DNA from: Scalesia atractyloides | Taxonomy: Eukaryota; Streptophyta; Magnoliopsida; Asterales; Asteraceae | DNA length: 64,000 nt | NCBI GenBank assembly: GCA_947069175.1 | Contig: CAMTDV010000012.1 | Location: 37,418,341 to 37,482,340, forward strand | Reading direction: 5' to 3' | Part shown: one piece after another, positions 1 to 11,894 of the stretch | Layout: every line of letters starts with the position of its first letter | Numbering within the stretch: the first letter of the stretch is position 1 | Translations under genes and position numbers: made by a program | Notes under the pieces: generated by a model | What the model saw: the letters and a program-made list of their open reading frames with translations, nothing else | Databases searched by the model: none | Told to the model about the DNA's origin: nothing

Positions 1-283
1 GACAGTCTTACCTCTACCCCATAGGAACAGAGTGGTTGCTTCCTGTGAGACCCCCCGGCTCGATAGTAGTTTTGCATCAAGTCTTGGATCACATAACACT
101 CAGTAAAGGTCGATTCGTGTATGTACTCCCTTGTCTTTCTGCTATCAACGCCACCACATGATGCTTGATTAATCCTCTCTTGCTTTTATATTTTCACGAA
201 ATTAATAAACTAACGTTAAAATTAATGCACTTTCACTTTTGTCCCCTAAAAAGCCACACATATATAAGTTATATACGCATACC
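1..283 (+). repeat. SINE-like dispersed repeat, copy a (cut by window start)
   Basis: This segment aligns by eye with 36945-37325 and 44915-45262. Shared blocks include ccggctcgatagtagtttt, the words tatcaacgccacca and atgatgc, and a tail near gccacacatatata. The left part, with an ac(a)gccttacctctaccc-like block followed by a gtgagaccc block, resembles the widespread plant Au-type SINE. That family assignment is from memory and is an inference. The 5' end lies outside the window. Confidence 0.6.
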
Positions 284-391
284 ATATGCAGAACATGAAA
301 TGCAAGTAAACACCTATAAGTAAATAAATAATGTATGCACCAAGAGATACAATCCAACAAAAAAGCACCACATAACAAATATTAATGACTT

Positions 392-1166
392 AAATACTAT
401 TTTAGTTTTCGTGGTTTGCTCAAAATATCTACTTCAGTCTAAAAGATTCTTTTAAACTTTTTTAATCTAATGGTTTGATTTTCATATCAATTTAAATCCA
501 CCCCACTAACTTAATCTAAATATTCTATTTATTTATAATGAAATGATCAAAATACCCTTAACCTCCTTTTAAATTAATATATTATATTTTTCTATACTAG
601 TAAATGCAAATCTTTCTAGACATGTGTTACTTTTTGGTGTCTTCACACTTTTAAATAATAATATAATAATCTTATTATAAAAATTAATTGTTTTGTTTAT
701 ACACATTGTTGTATATATAAAATATTATTTTGGTGTATAAAAAATATTTTTATATGCTCGTTTTGTGTATATATACACATAATTTAAAAAAGATTAATAA
801 CATGTATATAGAAAATATTATTTTTAATATGGTGTATTTTAAAAAAGAATATTAACGTATGAAAATTTTATTGTTGTTTAAAAACGTGGAGATAGTTGAT
901 TTAAAAGTAATCAATAATTAAGAAAAAAATATTTTTATTTTTCTATTATACCCTTTTGTATAATAAAGAAGTCGACAAGATAAGTGGTCAATAATGTGTG
1001 TGTATATATATATATATATATTATTTCATACGTTAATATTTTTTTTAAAAATACACTATAAACGAGCATATTAAAATTATATATTCTTTATACCTGTTAT
1101 TAGCGTGCAAAAAGATTTTAGAGTATAAAAGAAAAAAAAAATATATATATATATATATATATGTAG

Positions 1167-1220
<54 letters not shown>

Positions 1221-1414
1221 CATTATGTTAAAAAAAGCTAAGGGTACTTTGATTATTTCACAAGAAATTAACAAAAAATTTGGATAGGGTTAGTGGACCG
1301 GATATAAATTGATAAGAAAATGAAACTATTGGATTAAAAAAGTCAAAAAAAAAACCTTTTAAACTGAAATAGATACTTTAAACAAACCTCAAGTACTAAA
1401 ATAATATTTAACTC
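392..1414. mobile_element. Foldback/MITE-like element with ~170-bp terminal inverted repeats
   Basis: Positions about 392-562 are an imperfect inverted copy of 1240-1414; for example ctattttagttttcgtggttt on the left answers a reversed copy on the right, and both arms end inward in the word taccctta. Inside it, a second inverted pair lies at 743-868 and 1024-1085 (gtatgaaa.../...tttcatacg), so the element is a nested hairpin. It has no coding capacity. The interior is AT-rich with (TA)n. No clean target-site duplication was found, so the superfamily is open; Mutator-like is possible. Confidence 0.65.
1139..1219. repeat. (TA)n microsatellite
   Basis: An almost pure TA dinucleotide run interrupted by gtag and gta units, inside the foldback element. 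A shorter TA run lies at about 1001-1020. Confidence 0.9.
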
Positions 1415-1704
1415 AAAATTAATCAAACAAATTCAACCATGTAAAGCCATACTCTCTTTAAACAAATAATTATAATCAATTCTTATTGTTTGTGGTTTTA
1501 GCCGATATATTTAAACTAAACATTCTAGTTTCTATTTATTTAATTTCATATGATTAAGTTGAAACCATAACTTCAATCTAAAATTTTTTGTTCTCCTAGC
1601 CTACAAACATAAATTAACCTTTTAGTTACAACTTTTTCAGTTCAACTCAATGTCATGATTTAGTGTTCCGTTTATATTTGTACAGAACATAAACTACTAA
1701 ATTT
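1415..1704. other. TH2 3' flank, no feature seen
   Basis: AT-rich sequence between the foldback element and the TH2 stop codon. It should contain the TH2 3' UTR and poly(A) site (minus strand), but no signal stands out enough to call. Confidence 0.5.
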
Positions 1705-4700
1705 TCAACAACCAACGATCAAACAACGTATTTCATCCCAGCTAGAAACCGTATATACAACGCCGGATCTTCGATTCCAACTAAAACGGCTTCCTTCTAC
1801 ATGCCCTCTTTGTTTCATGACTAATCCAAGCCACAAAGGCATGAACGAAACGCCAAAATGGCCCCCGACTTTTCTAAGACTTGAGCTTGAGCCAATCACA
1901 ATGCCTATGTCTGCTTCTACAAGGCAAAGTAAGTCGCCAATCGAGTCACCAATGTAGATCGTTATATATGTTTGGTCACATTGATCATGTTCTTTCAAAA
2001 CGTCATTGAAAACTTGAAGCTTGTCGAGAGGGGACTCTACTTTTTTCATGATTTCACCAGTCGACAGAAGGCCTTCATAGATAAACTCATTTGCATGTAG
2101 TTCCAGGTTGTGTATGCCCCCTGAAACATGGTACATTAAATACAACATATCTTAAAACACTCGTCATATTAGAGGGGTGAATTTTTGACACAATACGAAC
2201 TTAACATGAAATTCACGGGTTTGAGGTTGGAATAAAGTGGACCGCGTCATTTTCAGGTATAGCTAAACGAGTCGTATTCGAGTCAACCTGGGTGGTTTCC
2301 GGGTTGGTCCGTTTATTTAAAAAATGTGTTTTATTTCACAACTTCAACTCATCAAGAATTTCATGCTAAAGTTAAATAGATAAATGAACATCTAGTTCAT
2401 AGTTTAAATGCAAAATTAATATTTTATTATATTTGTTTGTTTAGTTGTAAATTTGCCACGCCTCGCTTGCGGTATAAGCATATAGTGTATATATGTGTGG
2501 GCCCACAAATATTAGTGGGATTTACCAAGTATGATGATGATTTGTAAATTCGCAAACATTAGGGGTCATGTGTCTAACACAACTTTCAGGTTTGTTTCTG
2601 TCTGACCCACAAACACAACCTATTTAACACCCAACTTAATATTATTGGCATTATATAGAATAAGATGGAAAGCAGATAGCTTGTGAATATATCGGCAATT
2701 AAAGTGGTACCTGATTCAAATGTAGACCTGATAAGATCACCACACCAGCAATAAGACACAACATGGATACTTGCATTCAAATTTTGGTCTTTCATAACAC
2801 TCTGAAAGAAATCCATGCAACCATCTTGAAGAACAAGATGTTGACCCGCATGTTTTATGTCATCAAGATTTAAACCTTTAAGTATCTTAGATTCAATCAC
2901 TCTCATATTTGCCCTTTTCTCAAAATCTGATAGTTGTTCAAGTGCTTTCCGTAAACCATCGTAGTCAAATTTCTCCCCTTTTAAAACAAAGAAAAGAAAT
3001 TTTTATTTTTTTATATTCATAATTCAAATTCCTTAATGCATTGTTCATGTTTAACAAGTAACATGATGGTTTACCTTTCTGATTGACCAACATAGTTTCC
3101 ATTAAATGTTCATATTCTTCTGCATATTGCTTAACTAATGCTTCCCATGTGTTTTTCAATTTGGTCAAGGGCATCTTGGTAATTTGACTTTGAATTTCGG
3201 GTTGGGCTTGACCCGGAGTTGGTGATGTAGCCATAGCAATATCAGCGAAAACAGTACATGAATCAACTACTGTGCATGTCAAATCAAAATCAGAGAAAAT
3301 CGTAACGTGGTTGTGCTCCTTTGATGATGGAACAACGGTCTGCTGATCAACAGGTTGGGCTAAAAAGAACTCCATCTCGAGTTTCATTGCTTGCTGATAA
3401 AGTTTTTGCAAAATATCAAGTTCTACACCAGTCAAAGTGACACTTAATTTGTCAAGCAAGTTCTCACTTTGGAGCGCCGCCGCCTAATATTTTAAGAAAT
3501 GCCAATGAGCCCAAGTCATAAACGTGTCATGCCAGAAGTAGAGGTTGCAATTTCAGATTCAACCCATTTGCTTATAAATGGGCCAACTCAAGTAATGAGT
3601 TATATCTAACGGGTCAGACAGGTAAAAATGGAAATGCGTCAACCAGATCGAACATTGCACAAAGTGTATTTTATTCAAAAACTTAGATTCTTGCAGAACA
3701 AAAATAATTTTACTAATAACAATTAGCACACTAAATATTTTAAAAAATGGGTCAAAAAGTATTTTGGGCCAACCCGCCTATAATGCAACCTCTACAAAAA
3801 AGGAAAGGAAAATTTAACAAAATACTAATCAGAACCTGAAAGGCGTCACATGAATAATTATCGATCCATTTCTTGTATGGGTGATGACTACCATTAATAT
3901 CAACCAAAGACTCAAGCTTTTTACCAATAAAAGCATAAAGCCTCATGCAAGGGACCATTGCACAAATAGTATATGCTGCAACTTTTGTTTTTTCATATGG
4001 AGTTGTGATGGTTTCAGGGCTTTTTAAGCCATCAATTTTCCCAGAAGCTGTTGCGAGCAAGAAGTCAGTGTACTTTATTGTTGCAGAGTTTGGTAGAGTT
4101 TCTTTGGACGCGTCAAAGCCCCATTCCTATATGATGTGTAAAATAGCCGTATATCATTCAACATTGGATCATAAAGAAGGTTACAATGCTAACTATCCGT
4201 CATTAACCAAGTGGAGAATTTCCCAGAAGGTCAGCATGGCCATGCTGGTGTTTCAGAGCTTAAGGTGCACACATCATGTACGCAAAGCGCAAGTTTACCA
4301 AAATGCTTTAAACTACCTCAATTCAATACAACCATCGTCATTATGTTTATTTACTCTTTTAGTGAAAAACTATACAGGCTCACATTTAACAAAAGGTTTA
4401 GGAGGTGCACACCTGTGTTCATCACCTGAAGAGCAATACCCGTCACCAGGGGCCGCTCACGCTAGGCACACCTCATGCATTTTGCAGCACAAAGACCCTC
4501 ACAATGAGTTGATAGCATTTAAGCTCGGACATTCTTTATAAAACCATAATCTCTCTTTGTTTTAAAAAACAGCGAGGTGCACTGATGCGATAGGGTCGAA
4601 TAGCCGAGGCGTTAAACACAAGGTGAAGGCGCACATATCACGTGTGCCAGCGAGAAGCCAGGTATCTATATAATATTTATTAAATTTTTTAATATTTCTT

Positions 4701-5555
4701 TATATCATTGAGTTTTGGGTACACAAAAGTTAAATATAAAAACCTCTATAGGTCCATTCAATATTTAAATATCCTCTATGTACTTATGCACAAAAACTTG
4801 CCCATGTACAAAAGGCGCTCCTAATGCACACGCCTCAAGCATTTTTAACAAGTGCCTCACGTATGCCCTGCGCCTCATGGGCGGAGCTTTATTGGGGCCG
4901 AAGGGTGCCCCAGCCCCCGTCGATTTTCGCTCACATGTTACATTTATCGAAAATTTCCAAAATCTTTTGGGCTCTTTCTAACATCTCACACATATGATTT
5001 CTAAACAATACACAAGAAATCATTGCAATTTGACATATTCACTCAACAAAACTTACCAGGCAAAAAGAGCCATGCATTTCCAGCTCTTCAAGAACACTAT
5101 GTCTTAATTCACTGATAGAAACTTTAGCATCCTCATCATCTGCACACTCCTCAGCCAATTCATATCTAAACAAAACCACACACAAAATCAAAACCCCAAA
5201 TCAAGATAAACAGCATAATAAACACAAACAGAAAGCAAATTACGTACGCTTGGGCAAAACATTTAAGAAAATGAACATCTTGAGCAATGTAATCTCGAAA
5301 AGTTTCAACCTTTAGATTCCCAGATGCTAAAGAAACTACAAATGGAGTGTAGAGAGAACCAATCGATTCCGATTGAGACCTCGCCCATAAACGCTTTGAA
5401 ACTTGTTCTTCAATTGGGTCGTGGGTTGTGGCCATCGATGAAGATGTTTTAACGTTGAATTTGAGATTGAAATTGAGTGGGGTGTGATTTCTGTAATATC
5501 CAATAAGATGGGTATGAAGAAAACAAAAGGGTTTGATCGAAAGAAATGGCATCAA
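1705..5555 (-). CDS. TH2: Bifunctional TH2: TenA-E aminopyrimidine aminohydrolase + HAD thiamin monophosphate phosphatase, 6 exons
   Basis: Exons on the minus strand: 5555-5248, 5165-5057, 4126-3836, 3483-3075, 2977-2711, 2120-1705. They total 1800 nt (599 residues plus stop). All introns are GT-AG and every junction keeps phase, including a split Ala codon at exon 1/2 and split Gly codons at 4/5 and 5/6. The TenA-E part is roughly residues 45-290 (motifs DVHFLKCFAQAYELAEEC and HPYKKWIDNYSCDAFQ). The HAD part is about 295-599, with nucleophile motif DFDLTCT near residue 301, YCWCGD in exon 5 and acidic motif GDSIGD near 519. In plants TH2 dephosphorylates thiamin monophosphate to thiamin, and its TenA-E half salvages pyrimidine breakdown products. 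Length fits the family (about 600-620). Two starts are possible: Met at 5555, or MATTHD at 5435. The 40 extra residues are rich in basic and hydroxyl residues and lack acidic ones, as in an organelle transit peptide. No frameshift or stop is seen, so the gene looks functional. Confidence 0.93.
2455..2512 (-). repeat. Fragment of the SINE-like repeat, inverted, in TH2 intron 5
   Basis: Read on the minus strand, the block gcccacacatatata...cgcaagcgaggcg matches the 3' end of the repeat copies near 37280-37325 and 45230-45260. Only the tail is recognisable. Confidence 0.5.
4127..5056 (-). other. TH2 intron 2 (930 bp) carrying repeat-derived sequence
   Basis: Bounded by a GT donor (minus strand, next to 5057) and an AG acceptor (next to 4126). 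The middle (about 4390-4940) is more GC-rich than the other introns. It repeats words such as gcgcctc, aggcgc and cgcctcaagc, and holds a gggcggagctttattgggg block typical of dispersed plant repeats. No coding potential was recognised. It is much longer than the other TH2 introns, consistent with an old insertion. Confidence 0.5.
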
Positions 5556-5779
5556 GAAACAAGATTTTGGAGAATTTAAAGTTGGGTTTTAAAGGGTTTT
5601 AATCGGTAAGTGGAACGTGAGTGTTTGGAGTAAAGTGGGAAGAGTTTTACTTTTTCGTGTTGAATAATCGACCTGTGTCGATGATCAGTTGAGGTTTATT
5701 AAAGAATCTTAAAGCGACAATCAAAGGAACGGTTTCATTGGTTAAGGGTCCTTTTTAAATCTCACCAATCAATGAAACA
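5556..5779 (-). promoter_or_regulatory. TH2: TH2 upstream region
   Basis: This is the sequence 5' of the upstream TH2 start. A short inverted repeat (ggtttcattggtt near 5730, caatgaaacaacc near 5770) lies about 200 nt upstream. No convincing TATA box was found, so the call rests on position only. Confidence 0.3.
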
Positions 5780-6095
5780 ACCGATTGACCGGTTAGAATA
5801 CAAAGTCCACCAACAAATAAAATACATTATAGTTTCATACATGAAATGCAAATTAAACTACACTAATCTTTCAAGTTTCACGTTTCGCTTTATTCTTCGC
5901 CTAAAGATAGCTATATGTTTTAACTTCTTCTTCAGACTCGCCAGTATAACTCGCTTATTATTGAATATTGTGTCGTTGCGATTCTTCCATGTTTGCACCA
6001 TGTGCCAGGAACTCCCGAATCTATTGGGTCAGTCCGCATGTGATAAACAAGTGGCCGGCATCTTCGTCTTGGTCCCCACAAAACTTACATGAGGG
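5780..6095 (-). pseudogene. Relic of LINE (non-LTR) reverse transcriptase 3' end with zf-RVT zinc finger
   Basis: On the minus strand 6089-6036 reads CKFCGDQDEDAGHLFITC. That is a Cys-x2-Cys-x8-His-x4-Cys pattern, the hallmark of the zinc-binding domain at the C-terminus of plant LINE reverse transcriptases (zf-RVT). The frame is broken by stops just downstream and no RT core is present. This is a 5'-truncated, decayed copy, the usual fate of LINE insertions. Its edges are approximate. Confidence 0.6.
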
Positions 6096-6100
6096 TATTT

Positions 6101-6198
6101 GCGTATTTCTTCTTTATAGCTCCACCTTTGTCGGTAATCTATTCAAAATGCGTATTTCTTCTTTATAACTCCACCTTTGTCGGTAATCTATTCAAAAC
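6101..6198. repeat. Two-copy tandem repeat, unit 49 bp
   Basis: The phrase gcgtatttcttctttata followed by ctccacctttgtcggtaatc and attcaaaa occurs twice back to back with one substitution. It lies immediately beside the LINE relic. Confidence 0.85.
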
Positions 6199-6365
6199 GA
6201 CCACCCATGACAAAAAAAAAAAAAGTTTTTTTAGAGGTACCCATACGAATGAGGGTATTAATATACCAGAATTCAACCCAAGGTTCTTCTTAGTGTATTA
6301 GCTACCGGAATAATCTTAATTGATGAATCATTTTTTTTAACGGCGGGCATTATATTATATTAGAT

Positions 6366-6645
6366 AGGAATAACGGATTTTAATAATCCAAATTATTATC
6401 CATTGGCCGACAACAATCACAACTTCAAAAATAACAGTGGTGGTTCCACTTTTTCATATATTATAAACTAATGGACCTTCACTAACATAACGTTAATTTC
6501 TTTTTGTCCCCTTATTCTTGTCGGTTTAGTAAAAGTAAATTGGTTTACAATATATGAAAAGATGAGACCACCACTGGTTATTTTTTAAATTGACTGTTGA
6601 CTAGCAAACGACTAATAGTTAAAATTATTAAAATTTATTATTACT
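6366..6645. mobile_element. Foldback MITE, related to 8091-8652
   Basis: The left arm begins ggaataacggattttaataatcc; the right arm is an imperfect reverse complement ending aattattaaaatttattatta. Inner parts of the arms also pair (agtggtggttccac with gagaccaccactg). The arms share order and wording with the larger element at 8091-8652, so the two belong to one family. It is non-coding. Confidence 0.6.
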
Positions 6646-6726
6646 TCTATTAGATAAAAAAAGGCTAGTTGAAACCTAATACAAACACCAAAACTTATAG
6701 GGTAACATAAACCCCAAAACATACCA

Positions 6727-6816
6727 AAAAAAATAATAATAAATAATAATAATAATAATAATAAAATAATATAATAATAATAATAATAATAATAAATAAT
6801 AATAATAATAATAATA

Positions 6817-6868
<52 letters not shown>
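6727..6868. repeat. (TAA)n microsatellite
   Basis: About 140 bp of aat/taa trinucleotides with a few slips. The long poly-Ile/Leu/Tyr reading frames across it are artefacts of the repeat. Confidence 0.95.
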
Positions 6869-6871
<3 letters not shown>

Positions 6872-7818
6872 CAAGCATAACCAAAATCAAAAGAAACCCT
6901 TTTTCTCAATCTAAATATTTTACTTGCAACTTTTCACCTATAGAAAGCTAAGAGACATGATATCTGCTATGATAATTGATCTGGTTGCATAGTTTGTCAT
7001 TTGCGTAATTTCCATATACACCCATGTTTAGAAACCGTGTTTTCTGCTTTCTTCTTCACCATGGAGGTTTGGAGACCATTCTTGAGCTCTAAGAAATCCC
7101 AAATATTAAAAGCAAAGATGGGGGAATTTTGCTCCAATTAGGGACGTGTTGCCAGACAAAATTCACATCATTCCAGCAAAACAATAAGTGATCAGAAGTT
7201 GGGAGTTTAAAAAAAAGTTAAAAACCTAAACTTGTGAGTTGCAAATTTACTTTGGTATGGTAACACTTCTATAAAAGAATAATGACGTGTGTTTTATGAC
7301 GGTCAAAAACCATACAAAAAAATTGGGATATCAGTTCCGATAATACAACTACCGGTAACGATGTTATTCGGTCGGTTTTGATTTGGCTCGTTACATTACC
7401 GGTACTCGGTGTACTTTGCAATAAAAAAATCTATTTACAATGGTTTTACTAAACAAGTTGTCTCATGTAACCCAAAATTAATAAGTGTGTTTTATATTAA
7501 TCGAAAACTACAAAAAAAAAAACAAATAATTATCCAGTACATATGTTGTTCAGTTGATGTCGGTTCAATTCGTCCACCTTAGTGCTTATGATAAAAAAAT
7601 GCACTACAACAACTCCGTTTTCAATAAAACCTATCACATATAAAAATATAAAAAAATAAAAGAGAATGACTAATATCAAGAAAAAATGTGTCAAAATCGT
7701 AACCGCAAATCTCAAGCTGGTCAACGTTGAAGTCTTTATAACTAGTATTAGGGTTGGCTATTCGTGACGGGTCGTAGGAGGACGCTAGCGAATATGTATT
7801 TGTTACATGATATATCGA
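6869..7818. other. Intergenic, no gene seen
   Basis: AT-rich non-coding sequence. Around 7330-7420 there are accggtaacg and taccggtactcgg words as seen in decayed plant repeats. No open frame with recognisable content was found. Confidence 0.5.
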
Positions 7819-8091
7819 TAGGGTTATTATTGACGATGGATACTTTAATCTAAACGAAGGTAAAAATAAGCAATCAACATGGTTAAGCAAAAATGTTTAG
7901 AGTTCGAAGTTAGCTTTAGTTATAATAAGGTAAATAAAAATACTTAAATTTGTTACCTAACATATTAAAGGGTTAATTTAGACTATGTCTGGTTTAATCT
8001 AAATGACTGTAAAATAAACAAATAACATAATTAAATAACATATCTAGAGTTAAAAGTTAACTTCAATTATAATAAGTTAATAAAGGAATAA
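7819..8091. repeat. Diverged tandem duplication, ~150-bp unit
   Basis: The run gggttattattg...ctttaatctaaacg...gttataataaggtaaataaa (7819-7940) recurs in the same order at 7969-8091 with many substitutions. The second copy abuts the left end of the foldback element. Confidence 0.6.
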
Positions 8092-8652
8092 TGGATTCTA
8101 ATAATCCCAACTATTGACCCCGTTGGCCGGTAACGGTCTCAACTTCAAAATTTCCCACTGACGGTTCCAGCTTTTCACATATTGGCCTTCAGTGGACCTT
8201 TACTAACATAACTTTAACGCAGTTAGTTTCTAGTCGCCGGAAAAACGTTTTTGACAGGAAAACTCCTTTTTGGCCGGAAAACTCAACTTTTCGTCTCAAA
8301 CCTCTTTGTAACCTTATTACGCACATTTTCTAGTATAAAGCCCCATTTATTAATAGCTGGAAAATTTCCTTTTCGTCAGAAAACTTCTTTTTGGCCGGAA
8401 ACAACTTTTTAGCCGGAAAACTCAAAGTTTTCGTACCAAACATGTTTATAACCATAGATCGGACCTTTAGGAACTTTTTTTCGACCAAAAACGTTTTTCC
8501 GGCGAGTACAGACTAACAGCGTTAGGGTTCTGTTACTCAGGGTCCATTGAAGGCCAATATGTAAAAGATGGGACCACCAGTGAGAATTTTTTAAGTTGGG
8601 ACCGTTGCCGGCCAACGAGCAATAGTTGGGATTATTAAAATCCATTATTCTT
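8091..8652. mobile_element. Foldback element (~560 bp), arms pairing along most of its length
   Basis: The left end ggaataatggattctaataa and the right end (reverse complement ggattttaataatccc) form a terminal inverted repeat. Pairing extends inward through caactattg, cactgacggttcc, ggccttcagtgga and cgccggaaaaacgttttt. The centre (8225-8500) repeats ggccggaaaactc-like words in both orientations. It has no coding content and no clean target-site duplication. Confidence 0.7.
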
Positions 8653-9252
8653 TAAATAAATAATAACTAAAATAAACAACTTTATTAAAAACTTAATAAC
8701 TCTATTAAAGTTAGGGGTCAAAATTAAATTATTAAACTTTGGTATGTTGTCTATTAAAGTTGAGAGGTAAGAGATAAAAACCTAAGATCATTTATAAGAA
8801 AAAGTTATTAAGTTTAAAACTTTATTAAAGTTTATATTAATCAGAAAAAGAAAACAATAAGTAAAAACCCAGTTAGATAGACCAATGAATTAACACCATT
8901 CACAATTTATAGGTGCTTAGCCATCAAAAAGTTCTTTTCCCGTGGCCCAATTTCTTAATAACTAAGAAGCCAATAAAAAATAATTGGCTATTGGCTGTTA
9001 AGTCTAATATGATTAAGAAAAGCCCAATGTCAAACGAAGAGAGGTACGGGATGGCGGAAACAATTCTCCCCGAAATAATAATAATTATATTCAGTCTTTA
9101 AAACCGTGCAACCAACGTTGCGGATAGAGGGAGAGCGTAGCAATAGAACGATGATCAACATAATATAAAAATACGAATTTCTAACACAAAGTGATTCACG
9201 TGACGTAAAACGTAGACAAAGTTGATTTTATACCGACATATAGTAAAAAGTC
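8653..9252. other. Intergenic, no gene seen
   Basis: AT-rich; repeated ttattaaa-type words near 8660-8840. No coding sequence or RNA gene was recognised. Confidence 0.5.
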
Positions 9253-9705
9253 AAAGGGTAATAAACTTGAGGGATCAAATGTGACCACTAAACACCGTGT
9301 AAGTAGCAACGAACGACAATAATATTCAAGAAAAAACCTAAAATAAAAAACTAAAAAAAACTAAACTCATTTAACCACGGAAAAATTATAAAGATCAAAG
9401 TTTTATAACATAAATGGAAAACATTAGAGTTCAACAAAAGAAAAAGAAAACATAATATGCATAAATATTATTTCTCAATATTGACCTATACTAGACAGTT
9501 GAGGGGTAAAAAAAACTTGAGAGATTAAGTGTGATCACTAAAAACTGTACTATTAGCAATCCGAACGATAATTATATCTGTAAAAAAGTCTAAAACAAAA
9601 ATTAATAAAAAACTAAATCTTTTAACTAAGAAATTATAATGACCAAAGTTTTATAATAAAAATAATAAAACATTAAACTTCACCAAAAGAAAAAGAAGAA
9701 AACAT
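9253..9705. repeat. Diverged tandem duplication, ~245-bp unit
   Basis: The block at 9253-9460 (gggtaataaacttgagggatc ... caacaaaagaaaaagaaaac) recurs at about 9500-9705 in the same order with substitutions and small indels. It is non-coding and probably part of a decayed repeat. Confidence 0.6.
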
Positions 9706-9785
9706 AAACAAAAAGGACAAACCAATAAAAAACAAAATAGGTAGTATCCTAAACTGTTACTATATATATATAATATATACATTGC

Positions 9786-10199
9786 TTAGAATCCTATAAA
9801 ATGATATTTTTCGTGAGAAGTGTGAGAAGCATTAAGAATTGACATCTAGGTATCATATTTTGGACTTAGGCATGTTGTTTTGGGTTGTTTTGCAAGAAAA
9901 AAAACACCATACATAACAATATAAGACACAATCAATGAATTCCAGACTTAAAACTTAAAACACCATGCTAAGAACGTTAGTAGGTTGTTTTTAAGTGTTA
10001 AGCAGTGTGTTTTACCGGTGTTTAAAATTTCACGCCCATAATACGTTACATTGTGTTCTAAATTTTTATGTTTAGTGTTTTTCTTGCGAAAACAACCCAA
10101 AACATCATGCCTAAGTCCAAAAAATGATGCATACATGTTAATTCCTATGCTTCTCACAATTTTCTCAAAAAAGTCATTTTTTCTAAGAACCACACCCTA
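9786..10199. mobile_element. Foldback MITE seated between (TA)n tracts
   Basis: The left arm 9788-9900 contains gtgagaagcattaagaatt and ttggacttaggcatgttgtt; the right arm 10078-10199 is its imperfect reverse complement, about 115 bp. Both sides border TA dinucleotide runs (9761-9776 and 10199-10222). That is the pattern of MITEs that target TA microsatellites, where the duplication is lost in the repeat. It is non-coding. Confidence 0.7.
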
Positions 10200-10392
10200 T
10201 ATATATATATTATATATATATAATACACCTGTATCTACAAAACCAATGTGGGAATAATGTTTGGATCATATTGGTGCAGATTGGCGACAGCCCAACTGCC
10301 ATAAAGTAATTATTTTTGGTTTTCTCGATTGAAAAGTTAGTACATAAAAATTACAAAACAAATTTCAACACAAAAAAGGAGTGGATGTACGG

Positions 10393-11180
10393 TAACAATA
10401 ACGTAATAACCAATTCGATTTACTACATAGTTCTGAAACTTTAAAAAAGTTGTTTTCACTTTTTATTGGTATTTATTTTTTTTTTCATTCACCAAACTTT
10501 GATACACCTTTAGTTTCGTTTACATTCTTTCAAGATTTTGTTCCCTTCGTTTTCGTTATCTGATTTGTTAGACTAAGTGCATGTATTGTACCAATAACGT
10601 AATAACCAATTCGATAATGGGAATGTCAAAAAACATACTCAACAACGGTGCAACACTCATAAATCTATTCGTTTTTGGTGTGAGGGACTTGGTGAATATA
10701 TGAAGTGGAAAAAAGCGGTATACACGGTGGTTCAAGCGACAATTTGGTGTATATGAAGATGCCGAAATGACTTTGTCTTCGATCGGAAACAAGCTAGTTT
10801 TGCGTTCTTTATGGAGGAAATAAAAGTGCATGATTTTCTTTGGGTAAACAATCCATCCAACCCGCATGATCTCACGTGGGAATAATGGTGTAACTTGGGT
10901 TAGTTTGTATGGGTGTCTATAAAGATGCCAAAACGCCTTCGTCTTCGATCGGAAACAAGCTACTTTTGCGTTTATGGAGGAAATAAAAGTGTGTGGTTTT
11001 CTTTGGGTAAACAATCGATCCAACCTGCATGATCTCACGTGGGAACAATAGTGTAACTTCGGTTTAGTATGTATGGGTGTTGTAATGTTGTTTATATCTT
11101 TGGGTAAACAATCGATCCAACCCGCATGATCTCACATGGGAACAATGGTGTAACTTCTGTTTAGTACGTATGGGTGTGTA
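10393..11180. repeat. Local duplications, including a ~170-bp tandem repeat (about 2.5 copies)
   Basis: The phrase aataacgtaataaccaattcg occurs at about 10396 and 10592. From about 10750 a unit containing cttcgatcggaaacaagcta, tttatggaggaaataaaagt and catgatctcac occurs twice. A third partial copy starts at ctttgggtaaacaatcgatc near 11098. Copies differ by scattered substitutions. The minus-strand frame across 10568-11038 is a by-product and has no recognisable domain. Confidence 0.7.
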
Positions 11181-11894
11181 ATGTTGTTTATGTTAATGAA
11201 TGATTTTTTTGGCCGTTAAAAAAACGATGCAAAAACGCGCACACGGGAAAACAACTAGTTATATGTATATGGGAAGGTTATTGTACAAGACAGGCTTATC
11301 TGAAAAACGTAGGAGACAATCGATTTGGAAGATCAATTTTTAAAATGATGCGGTAGTACTATTGTAAATACAACAATTCTACAATGGAAACTCAAATTGA
11401 AAAAAAGGTATTATGATATTTTCTCGCGTAAGCTACTTTTCTCCCCATTTTTCAAACGATTATAATTTTTTCGTACGATAATATTTTATATCGTCTTAAT
11501 GAACATTTCATTCTCTTTAATTAGATTAGAAATGTAGACATTTATTTTGGACAGCGATGGTAGTTAACTATGTAACATTTTTGTTCTGAGGACTTTTTCA
11601 CTAAGAACATGTTGAAGACCTTTTGATTTGCTATTACCAAGTCATCAAAACACGTCTATAATATTTAAAAAATCCTATGTGAACAAGCTCATTTGTTTTC
11701 ATTAATTCCATCTGGTTACCTTCTCTACCAGAAAAAAGGAGTTTTGGCTAGAGCTGCTTAATGAGCAAGATGAACCGAACTAACTTCAGGTGCTAAAGTT
11801 AAACAACAACTCGACTCGAGTTTTTTTTTTATCTAGTTGTAATTTAAAAGTAAGAGATAGCTAAATTGTTTAATTTTAAAATTTTAATTTAAAA
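11181..11894. other. Intergenic, no gene seen
   Basis: AT-rich non-coding DNA. Nothing is supported beyond short simple runs (poly-T near 11820). Confidence 0.5.

Noticed and set aside
3945..4541. 198-residue plus-strand gene
   Set aside because: It overlaps TH2 exon 3 and intron 2 on the opposite strand and shows no domain.
10568..11038. 156-residue minus-strand protein with internal repeats
   Set aside because: Its repeats only mirror the ~170-bp DNA tandem repeat, and the third copy does not keep the frame.
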